A stretch of 5,634 nt of DNA from assembly GCA_003164825.1 (NCBI GenBank), contig PLUH01000083.1:1-5634 (forward strand). Reading direction: 5' to 3'. Position 1 is the stretch's first letter. Every line of letters starts with the position of its first letter. A program made the translations under genes and the position numbers. A model generated the notes under the pieces. The model made no database searches, was not told where the DNA came from, and saw only the letters and a program-made list of their open reading frames with translations. Below are positions 1-4,845 of the stretch, one piece after another. Source of the stretch: Hyphomicrobiales bacterium. Lineage in GTDB: Bacteria > Pseudomonadota > Alphaproteobacteria > Rhizobiales > Beijerinckiaceae.

Positions 1-663
1 ATAAGCGCCAAAAAGGGCGTAATCGTTGTCTTTGAGAAAGCCGAGGCCCACGCTGTCGAAGAACTCGTCCGGCCAACGTTTCTCATGTGCGAGATACCCG
101 AACTTGCAAGTCGCCGTGCATGCCGAGCGGGTGAGCGAGCCGGTGGCGCGGAACGAGAGGAAATCGGTGAGATCGAACACATGCCCGGCCTTGGCGATCA
201 TTTCGGGCTTGCGCCGGGCGAGCCACGCAGCCTTCGGCGCATGCATCTCGGGCGATATCCTGCCGCCGACGTAGCGCAGCGCCTCATGTCCGCCGGCGTT
301 GATCCGGTCGGCGTCGGCGGCGGCGCGATGGTCCATCCACACGATCACGTCGCGCTCGGGCGCGCCGGTAGGGCTCACCGACAGGGGACGAGCATCGCGG
401 TCGAGCGCGACCAGCGAGCACGTGGCGTCGAAGCCCATGCCTGCAATCGCCTCGGGCGGCAGACCCGACGCCTCGACCGCTTCCCGCACCGCCGAGGTCG
501 CCGCCCGCCAGATGTCGTCGGAGGATTGCTCGACGATCTCGCCGGGCTCGCGCCAGATCGCGATGGGCCGCCGGGCGCTGGCGATGAGCCGCCCGACAGG
601 ATCGAAAACGCCGGCCCTCGCGCTGAGAGTGCCGACGTCCACTCCGATATAGGCCTCGCTCAT
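1..663 (-). CDS. FGGY-family pentulose kinase (D-ribulokinase-like), N-terminal part, cut by window edge
   Basis: The first 221 codons of a sugar kinase are visible; the family is usually about 500-550 residues, so the second ATPase-fold lobe lies outside. Seen: an N-terminal phosphate loop GVDVGTLSARAGVFD (7-21) of the FGGY/hexokinase/actin fold, GFDATCSLV (77-85), VWMDHRA (108-114), EMHAPKAAWL (139-148) and FDLTDFLSFRATG (163-175). From family knowledge, GFDATCSLV, the W-x-DHRA motif and the FDLPDFLSWKATG-like stretch are characteristic of the subgroup containing human FGGY, a cytosolic enzyme that phosphorylates D-ribulose at O5 using ATP; xylulose, glycerol and typical AraB kinases look different here. 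The exact substrate remains an inference. The ATG at 663 is the natural start because the phosphate loop follows at once. Its ribosome binding site is weak (GGGAA three bases upstream). It lies 74 bases after the WD40 gene, and no sugar transporter or regulator is visible. Confidence 0.88.
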   Translation of the reverse strand, partial: MSEAYIGVDVGTLSARAGVFDPVGRLIASARRPIAIWREPGEIVEQSSDDIWRAATSAVREAVEASGLPPEAIAGMGFDATCSLVALDRDARPLSVSPTGAPERDVIVWMDHRAAADADRINAGGHEALRYVGGRISPEMHAPKAAWLARRKPEMIAKAGHVFDLTDFLSFRATGSLTRSACTATCKFGYLAHEKRWPDEFFDSVGLGFLKDNDYALFGAY

Positions 664-687
664 GGCGTTCCCGGCGTCGCTTGCGGC

Positions 688-701
688 GGGAGAATTCTCC
701 C
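688..701. other. 14-bp perfect palindrome upstream of the kinase gene
   Basis: GGGAGAATTCTCCC is a perfect palindrome centred 31 bases upstream of the kinase ATG. It could be a dimeric operator or the stem of a small hairpin. No family assignment is possible from the sequence. Confidence 0.4.
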
Positions 702-711
702 TTTCAGGCGC

Positions 712-737
712 CGCTGGCAAGCGCGGAAGCGCCAGCG
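712..737 (-). other. Stem-loop directly after the WD40 stop codon
   Basis: CGCTGGC (712-718) pairs perfectly with GCCAGCG (731-737) around a 12-base loop, beginning at the base next to the WD40 stop codon. It could stop or pause transcription or protect the 3' end of the GTPase-WD40 message. No run of T follows on the minus strand, so it is not a canonical intrinsic terminator. Confidence 0.4.
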
Positions 738-1739
738 TCAGGCCGGTAAGTTCAGGACGCCCGCCGCGCCGGTCTCCAGGCCAAAGAGCAGGCGCGCGCC
801 CGTGGCGTCCCAGCTGAGCGCGCTCACCGGGCCGCCGCCGGGATCGCGCACCGGGATTTCCGCCGCGTCCGCCAGGCGGCACAACAGAATGACGCCGTCC
901 GCATACCCGGTGGCGACGACGAGCGCCTTCGGATGAAACGCCACCCTGGTCACCCGCGCCTCGCGCACGCCGCATTCCCGCGGCGCCTTGCCCATCGGCC
1001 CGTCCTTGTCCTTGAACGGCCAGACGACCGCAGCGTCGGCGCCTGAGGTCGCAAGCCACTGCCCGTCGTGCGACCAGGAGAGCGAGCGCGTCTTGGCCGG
1101 GTAGCCGGTCATGCGCATGTTGCGCGAATCGGCCAGCCGCCAGCCGTGCAGCGCATTCTCCTGCATCGAGGTGACGAGAAAGCGCCCATCGGGAGAGAAG
1201 GCGGCGTCGAGATGGGCGCCCTTCCACTCCAGGGTTTGAGGACCGCCTTCGACCTTCGGAAACCAAAGCGTCGCGCCATTGTAATGCGTCGCCGCGAGAC
1301 GGTAACCCTTTGGCTGGAAGGCGAGGCCCCGAGCGGTTGACGGAGCGCTCCAGGTCTTGACGGTTCCTGTTTCGTCGCGCGCGCGGACCTGCTTGCCAGC
1401 GCTCCACGCATAGGCCTTGCCGCGCATCGCCAGGGCGTCGATCCACCGGCCCTTTTCGTCGGCGATCTCTTGCGGGGCGCCGTCAGCCTGGATCGCGACG
1501 ACGCGCCCATCGTCGCCGCCGGTGAGCAGCATCTTGCCGTCGCTGATCGCGGTCAGGATCGCAGCGCCGGGGTGGACGTCGACGCGCTTTTGATCCTCCG
1601 GCTCGCCGATCAGAACCGCGCCGTCGGCCAGCGCGAGCATCGGCGCGCCCCCGACGAACGCCGCCGCGACGACATGCGCGCCCGCCTCGAACAGGCGGGC
1701 ATGCTGGGTAAGGGAACCGGTCGCCCGGGCGTCGGTCAT
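738..1739 (-). CDS. WD40-repeat beta-propeller protein next to the COG0523 GTPase
   Basis: The 333-residue product has no signal peptide and appears cytosolic. About seven to eight degenerate propeller blades can be picked out, roughly at 20-50, 58-84, 97-121, 135-161, 175-201, 217-241, 263-289 and 303-330. The clearest are LLTGGDDGRVVAI (71-83), FSPDGRFLVTSMQENALHGW (181-200) and WSHDGQWLATSGADAAVVW (222-240), with the usual h-S-x-D-G-x-x-h-h-T-(G/S) pattern. WD40 propellers are protein-interaction scaffolds, and there is no catalytic motif. The ATG at 1739 is preferred over an upstream in-frame start at 1808, because the longer version would overlap the GTPase gene by 53 bases and adds a basic, non-propeller tail. 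The start lies 16 bases past the GTPase stop with little ribosome binding site, suggesting translational coupling. The role is unknown; a partner or client of the neighbouring metallochaperone is an inference from co-location. Confidence 0.86.
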   Translation of the reverse strand: MTDARATGSLTQHARLFEAGAHVVAAAFVGGAPMLALADGAVLIGEPEDQKRVDVHPGAAILTAISDGKMLLTGGDDGRVVAIQADGAPQEIADEKGRWIDALAMRGKAYAWSAGKQVRARDETGTVKTWSAPSTARGLAFQPKGYRLAATHYNGATLWFPKVEGGPQTLEWKGAHLDAAFSPDGRFLVTSMQENALHGWRLADSRNMRMTGYPAKTRSLSWSHDGQWLATSGADAAVVWPFKDKDGPMGKAPRECGVREARVTRVAFHPKALVVATGYADGVILLCRLADAAEIPVRDPGGGPVSALSWDATGARLLFGLETGAAGVLNLPA

Positions 1740-1755
1740 GCGAACCGATGACCGG

Positions 1756-2793
1756 TCATGCCGCGCAGGCCAGGAATCCGTTGCGGATATCCTCCTCGGC
1801 CAGGTCACGGCCGATGAACACGACCTTCGACTCCCGCTTCTCGTCCGGCTTCCATTCGCGCTGCGAATCGCCGTCGAGCATCATGTGCACCCCCTGGAAC
1901 ACGAAGCGCTTGGGGTCGCCCTTCATCGCCACGATGCCCTTGCAGCGCAGGATGTTGAGACCCTGCTCCTGGGTGACGCGGTTGATCCACGGCATGAACT
2001 TGGCCGGATCGACATCGCCCTCGAGCCTGATCGCGACCGACTGCATATCCTCGTCGTGATAGTGCTTGAGGCCGTGATGATGGTGGCCGTCGTCATGCTC
2101 GTGGTCGTGGTCGTGGTCGTGATCATGGTCTCCGGCGACGAGGAAATCCGGCTCGATGTCGAGGATGCGGTCGAGATCGAAGGCGCGGCGCTCAAGCACG
2201 TCGGCGATCGGAACGTCGCATTTCTTCGCCCGATGGAGCGCAGCGTACGGGTTGATGGCGCGGATGCGCGCCTCGACCTCGCGCAATTCCGCCGCGCTCA
2301 CGAGGTCGGTCTTGTTGATGATGATGACGTCGGCGAAGGCGATCTGGTTCTTGGCCTCGGGCGCGTCGCGCAGACGCTGGGCGAGCCATTTGGCGTCGGC
2401 GACCGTCACCACCGCGTCGAGCCGCGCCGCCTCGCGCACGTCCTCGTCGACAAAGAAGGTCTGCGCCACCGGCGCGGGATCGGCGAGGCCGGTCGTCTCG
2501 ACGATGATCGCGTCGAACCGGCCCTTGCGCTTCATCAGGCCCTCGATGATGCGGATGAGGTCGCCGCGCACCGTGCAGCAGATGCAGCCGTTGTTCATCT
2601 CGAACACTTCCTCGTCTGCGCCGACGATGAGCTCGTTGTCGATACCGATCTCGCCGAATTCGTTGACGACGACCGCGTAGCGTTTGCCGTGCGGCTCGCT
2701 CAAAATCCGGTTGAGCAGCGTCGTCTTGCCGGCGCCGAGATAGCCGGTGAGGACGGTGACGGGAATTTTCTCCGGCTCGTGGCTCGTGGTCAC
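1756..2793 (-). CDS. COG0523/CobW-family G3E GTPase, putative zinc (or other metal) chaperone
   Basis: The 345-residue product belongs to the CobW/P47K branch of G3E P-loop GTPases, which use GTP binding and hydrolysis to deliver metals to client proteins. Seen: Walker A GYLGAGKTT (17-25), the family's CxCC metal site in NNGCICC (67-73; Cys70, Cys72, Cys73), switch motif ETTGLADPAP (99-108), and guanine-specificity NKTD (160-163). A histidine/aspartate-rich linker follows (222-249, 12 histidines), then the C-terminal CobW domain (about 250-330) with NILRCKGI. The start is GTG at 2793, chosen because AGGAG sits nine bases upstream and the Walker motif follows at a normal distance. The gene is followed after 16 bases by the WD40 gene and preceded after 79 bases by the SH3 gene. 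No cobalamin, nitrile hydratase or urease genes are present, so a zinc role like ZNG1/YciC is more likely than cobalt, but the metal is not proven. I saw no recognisable Zur box. Confidence 0.95.
   Translation of the reverse strand: MTTSHEPEKIPVTVLTGYLGAGKTTLLNRILSEPHGKRYAVVVNEFGEIGIDNELIVGADEEVFEMNNGCICCTVRGDLIRIIEGLMKRKGRFDAIIVETTGLADPAPVAQTFFVDEDVREAARLDAVVTVADAKWLAQRLRDAPEAKNQIAFADVIIINKTDLVSAAELREVEARIRAINPYAALHRAKKCDVPIADVLERRAFDLDRILDIEPDFLVAGDHDHDHDHDHEHDDGHHHHGLKHYHDEDMQSVAIRLEGDVDPAKFMPWINRVTQEQGLNILRCKGIVAMKGDPKRFVFQGVHMMLDGDSQREWKPDEKRESKVVFIGRDLAEEDIRNGFLACAA
2101..2130 (-). repeat. Hexanucleotide tandem tract encoding the His-Asp linker of the GTPase
   Basis: Five tandem six-base units (plus strand GTGGTC three times, then GTGATC and ATGGTC) encode alternating Asp-His in the metal-binding linker. 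Each unit gained or lost would add or remove one His-Asp pair without shifting frame, so the histidine count may vary between strains. Confidence 0.8.
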
Positions 2794-2802
2794 GCGGTTG
2801 GT

Positions 2803-2807
2803 CTCCT
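2803..2807 (-). promoter_or_regulatory. Ribosome binding site that decides the GTG start of the GTPase
   Basis: AGGAG on the minus strand stands nine bases before GTG at 2793. It supports this non-ATG start. Confidence 0.7.
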
Positions 2808-2872
2808 GCGTCTCAAGGGGTCAGCCCGCCATATAAGTCCGCGCGGCGGTCATAGGTAGGGGCAATGCGGCG

Positions 2873-3256
2873 CTACCAGCCACCCGCGCCGAAGCCCAAG
2901 TTGGTTCCGACATAAGGGCCGTCCCATCGCCATACCGGCGGCGTGACGTAAGTCGGCGGCGCGTAGACGACAGGCGGGGGCATCTGGTTCCCCGGCAACG
3001 TCGCCGCCGGTGGGCCGAGAACCACGTCGTCAGCCGGAATGTAGCCCGGTCGATTCCGCCATGAGGCGTGGCACCAGCCGCGCGCGCATTTCTCGACCTC
3101 AATCTCTGCGCTCCCGGGGATGCGCTGCACGATTCGGGCATTGCTGGCCGGCCCGGCGCGCATCGCGACGGGAGCGCCGGTCATTGCAAGTTCTGCGAGC
3201 GACGGGGCCGAAAAGGCTACGACGACGCCAAACCCGAAAAAAAGACGCCGGATCAT
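2873..3256 (-). CDS. Secreted/periplasmic bacterial SH3-domain protein
   Basis: The 127-residue product starts with a signal peptide: two arginines (3-4), a hydrophobic stretch (about 5-19) and a likely cleavage after Ser-Leu-Ala at 21. A single bacterial SH3 domain follows (about 25-80): the MRAGPASNARIVQRIP segment (32-47), the core VEKCARGWCHASW (54-66), and PGYIPADDVV (70-79). The Cys57/Cys62 pair in the C-x-x-G-W-C core recurs in alphaproteobacterial SH3 proteins and may form a disulfide. The tail (81-127) is rich in Pro, Tyr and Gly and ends GFGAGGW. Such domains generally bind cell-wall peptides or proteins; the ligand is unknown. The ATG at 3256 is chosen over in-frame GTG 3283 and ATG 3277 because GGAGT lies ten bases before it and it gives a compact signal peptide. 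It sits 79 bases upstream of the GTPase with no obvious terminator, so a shared transcript is possible. Confidence 0.85.
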   Translation of the reverse strand: MIRRLFFGFGVVVAFSAPSLAELAMTGAPVAMRAGPASNARIVQRIPGSAEIEVEKCARGWCHASWRNRPGYIPADDVVLGPPAATLPGNQMPPPVVYAPPTYVTPPVWRWDGPYVGTNLGFGAGGW

Positions 3257-3266
3257 TCCGCCGGGT

Positions 3267-3271
3267 ACTCC
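3267..3271 (-). promoter_or_regulatory. Ribosome binding site for the SH3 gene
   Basis: GGAGT on the minus strand lies ten bases before ATG 3256. It is evidence against the two longer in-frame starts, one of which lies only five bases upstream of this site. Confidence 0.5.
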
Positions 3272-3460
3272 GTGCATGACCACGCCACTCTAGCACGAAT
3301 CGTGTTTCTGGAAAAGACAAAACTTGCAAGCCTTTGAAACAATGAGGATTAAAGTGCGCGTTCAGCCGCTTCCGAAACGCAAAAGAGACCGGCAGCCGGC
3401 GCCGCAGCGGGCCTTGCCTGGCGAATACGCCTTGTCGCCGCGTCGCATGAGGGGCGAATG

Positions 3461-3545
3461 AACAGGCAGCGTAACAGGGAGCTTTCTCTCGCTTAACAGG
3501 GAGTTTCCGGCGCCGAACAGGAGGTCTTGGACAGCGAACAGGCAG
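3461..3545. repeat. Degenerate tandem array of five AACAGG(G/C)AG units with ~21-base period
   Basis: The nine-base core begins at 3461 (AACAGGCAG), 3473 (AACAGGGAG), 3495 (AACAGGGAG), 3516 (AACAGGAG, one base shorter) and 3537 (AACAGGCAG). Spacings are 12, 22, 21 and 21 bases, so most copies sit about two helical turns apart and would face the same side of the DNA. The spacers share little sequence. Read on the minus strand the core is CTCCCTGTT. The spacers are too short and unlike CRISPR spacers, and the repeats lack symmetry. I recall similar runs of AACAGGGA-type repeats in alphaproteobacterial intergenic DNA, but cannot verify this here and know no established function. Phased protein-binding sites, a mobile-element remnant, or a degenerate noncoding RNA are all possible. 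Confidence 0.75.
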
Positions 3546-3709
3546 CTGCGTTTCCGTGACCCTCGCGGTGGGCAGGTTCGGGACTGAAGCCTCGATCGGC
3601 CCGTAGTCGTGGCCTCGCGGCTACTTCTATTCCACCTGATCGCATCGTTCTATAGGCGCCGATTCTTGCCGCCCGGCGAAGGGAGTTTCGTCGGCGATGA
3701 CACGACGCG

Positions 3710-4234
3710 TCAGGCCTTGGTCGCCCGCCACGTCGGACCCTTCGGGCCGAAAACAGGTTCGATGCGGAAATTATCTTCGGCTGTCATCTTGCCGAGCGGC
3801 ACGTCCTCGTCGGGCATGACCAGCGTCGCCTGGTCGCCGACGAACATGAGGAGGTGCCGCCGCTGCTCGAGGAGCGCCTTCGCCATCGCGCGCAACCTGT
3901 CGTAGTACGGCGCCCTGCGCCACGCGCCGGGCGATCCGAGATCGGCCTGCCCATAGACGAAGCCGTTCCCGGGGTAGACCGTCAGCACGAAGCGCGCCCG
4001 ATCTGGCCGCCATTCGTCCGGCATTGTCCCGTCGGTCATCCACAGGCAGAAGAAGTCCCGGCACGGATCGGGAACGTTGTCGTGAATCTTGCAACCCTTG
4101 CCTGGATTGCAGAACTTGCACCAGACGCCCGCGGGCTTGTTGATTTCCGGGAACGTATAGACCTTGCAGCACATGGTGCAGCTGCCGCATTCGCGGCCGG
4201 GCGCGGACCCGTAAGGCGTGATGACCATGGACAT
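3710..4234 (-). CDS. YkgJ-type cysteine-cluster (CxxCxxCC) protein
   Basis: The 174-residue product is cytosolic, without signal peptide or membrane segment. The N-terminal third holds nine cysteines: C16-x2-C19-x2-C22-C23, then C39-x2-C42, C48, C58 and C63. The leading CxxCxxCC is the signature of the YkgJ/UPF0153 family (zinc/iron-chelating domain), whose members are thought to bind zinc or an iron-sulfur cluster; no reaction is established. The remaining residues (about 75-174) carry no cysteine and no motif I recognise beyond a conserved-looking VYPGNGFVYGQ (86-96). The start at 4234 has AGGAG only at a long 15-base spacing; ATG at 4228 is an alternative that loses two residues. It follows the cupin gene after 120 bases containing three inverted repeats, so it may be expressed separately. 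Family membership is secure; function is not. Confidence 0.85.
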   Translation of the reverse strand: MSMVITPYGSAPGRECGSCTMCCKVYTFPEINKPAGVWCKFCNPGKGCKIHDNVPDPCRDFFCLWMTDGTMPDEWRPDRARFVLTVYPGNGFVYGQADLGSPGAWRRAPYYDRLRAMAKALLEQRRHLLMFVGDQATLVMPDEDVPLGKMTAEDNFRIEPVFGPKGPTWRATKA

Positions 4235-4260
4235 GCGCTGCGCCGTCGGCTCCTGGCTTC

Positions 4261-4332
4261 GGTCGGGTGGGAGCGCTATCCCGACCCGGCGGCGCTGGCA
4301 AGCGCCCTGTAGACGCGGTCGCCGACCGCGTC
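4261..4332 (-). terminator. Cluster of three inverted repeats between the cupin and YkgJ-type genes
   Basis: Three perfect stems follow one another. GGTCGGG/CCCGACC (4261-4267 with 4280-4286) has a 12-base loop. GGCGCT/AGCGCC (4291-4296 with 4301-4306) has a 4-base loop. The strongest is a 9-bp GACGCGGTC/GACCGCGTC stem (4312-4320 with 4324-4332) with a 3-base loop. On the minus strand the 9-bp stem comes first, 22 bases after the cupin stop, so it may end the cupin transcript. None is followed by a T-run, so canonical intrinsic termination is not shown; a structured leader for the YkgJ-type gene is the alternative. Confidence 0.4.
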
Positions 4333-4354
4333 CGCGGCTCCTGACGCGCGGCGC

Positions 4355-4768
4355 TCACGCCCCCGGCGCAGCGGAGAACAGATATTCCACGCCGTCGAAT
4401 GAATCGACCGGGAAAGCGTAGAAGAGGCGCAAACTGTCGTTCCCGGTCTGGCGGATTCCATGCTCGGCCATGCCCGGAATGAACACCGCGCTCCCCACGC
4501 CCACCGGAATCTCCTCGCCGTCGAGGCTCACGACGCCAGCACCGGCGAATACGTAATAGATTTCCGCTGGGGCGTGGCGGTGCAGGCCGAGCCAGTCGCC
4601 GGGCCCGAGTTCGGTGACCCCGCAGGTCACCGCGGCGGTCGGAGTCAATCCTCGCGAGAACAGGGTGCGAAAGCGAAGCCGCCCTCGCACCGGATCGTCC
4701 CACGCGGCCTGCGGCGCATCCGCCGCGTCGATGACGAGCGGCGCGACTCCTTCCGAACGCTGATTCAT
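4355..4768 (-). CDS. Small single-domain cupin metalloprotein
   Basis: The 137-residue product is a one-domain cupin. Motif 1 reads GDWLGLHRHAPAEIYYVFAG (57-76) with ligands His63, His65 and Glu69. Motif 2 reads GSAVFIPGMAEHGIRQTGND (92-111) with His103. All four usual metal ligands are present, so the protein should bind a divalent metal in a beta-barrel. Cupins of this size include dioxygenases, isomerases, lyases and sugar- or ligand-binding proteins, and nothing here picks one; the substrate is unknown. ATG 4768 is chosen because AAGGGAGG stands six bases upstream. A longer in-frame reading from TTG 4849 overlaps the end of the APH gene by four bases and adds 27 charged residues before the cupin fold, so it is less likely. 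The gene lies 77 bases downstream of the broken APH gene. Confidence 0.87.
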   Translation of the reverse strand: MNQRSEGVAPLVIDAADAPQAAWDDPVRGRLRFRTLFSRGLTPTAAVTCGVTELGPGDWLGLHRHAPAEIYYVFAGAGVVSLDGEEIPVGVGSAVFIPGMAEHGIRQTGNDSLRLFYAFPVDSFDGVEYLFSAAPGA

Positions 4769-4774
4769 TCCGCG

Positions 4775-4782
4775 CCTCCCTT
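4775..4782 (-). promoter_or_regulatory. Strong ribosome binding site of the cupin gene
   Basis: AAGGGAGG on the minus strand, six bases before ATG 4768, is the best Shine-Dalgarno match in the window. It fixes the cupin start and rules against the upstream TTG. Confidence 0.8.
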
Positions 4783-4828
4783 GCATGGCTCGCGACCAGA
4801 TCCCGGATTCCTCTAACGATCCCTTCTT

Positions 4829-4844
4829 TTCGCTCGCGAGCGAA
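4829..4844. other. 16-bp perfect palindrome just past the APH stop codon
   Basis: TTCGCTCGCGAGCGAA is perfectly self-complementary and begins one base after the APH stop codon. As RNA it would form a 6-bp stem with a CGCG loop. On the minus strand it is followed by AAAAG rather than T, so it does not look like a standard terminator; an operator for the cupin gene is equally possible. Confidence 0.45.
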
Positions 4845-4845
4845 G

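Larger units (their letters stand above)
3257..3709. other. 453-base intergenic region: likely SH3 promoter region plus repeat array
   Basis: No credible gene is seen here. Bases about 3290-3355 are markedly more AT-rich than the surroundings and probably hold the promoter of the SH3 gene. The best minus-strand candidate is TTTTCC, a 17-base spacer, then TAGAGT (near 3291-3319), a weak match to -35/-10 consensus. An 11-base inverted repeat CACGAATCGTG lies within it at 3294-3304, and CTTGCAAG at 3323-3330. Bases 3461-3545 carry the AACAGG array, and 3680-3689 repeats ten bases of one array unit. The remainder (about 3356-3460 and 3546-3679) shows nothing recognisable. Confidence 0.5.

Noticed and set aside
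85..936. Plus-strand open frame of 283 codons opposite the kinase and WD40 genes
   Set aside because: It crosses two convincing minus-strand genes and their spacer, and its Arg/Gly/Pro-rich translation matches nothing.
738..1808. Longer WD40 reading from 1808
   Set aside because: It would overlap the GTPase by 53 bases and adds 23 residues unlike a propeller blade.
1738..2859. Long plus-strand open frame of 373 codons opposite the GTPase gene
   Set aside because: It is antisense to a clear CobW-family gene; its translation is low-complexity, rich in Arg, Asp, His and Val, and shows no domain. GC-rich codon bias keeps this frame open.
2794..3360. Zur or cobalamin-riboswitch control of the GTPase
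   Set aside because: I looked upstream of both the GTPase and SH3 genes and saw neither an AT-rich Zur-like inverted repeat nor the conserved core of a cobalamin riboswitch.
3461..3545. Short CRISPR array
   Set aside because: The repeats are nine-base cores with 3-13 base spacers, one irregular interval, and no cas gene nearby.
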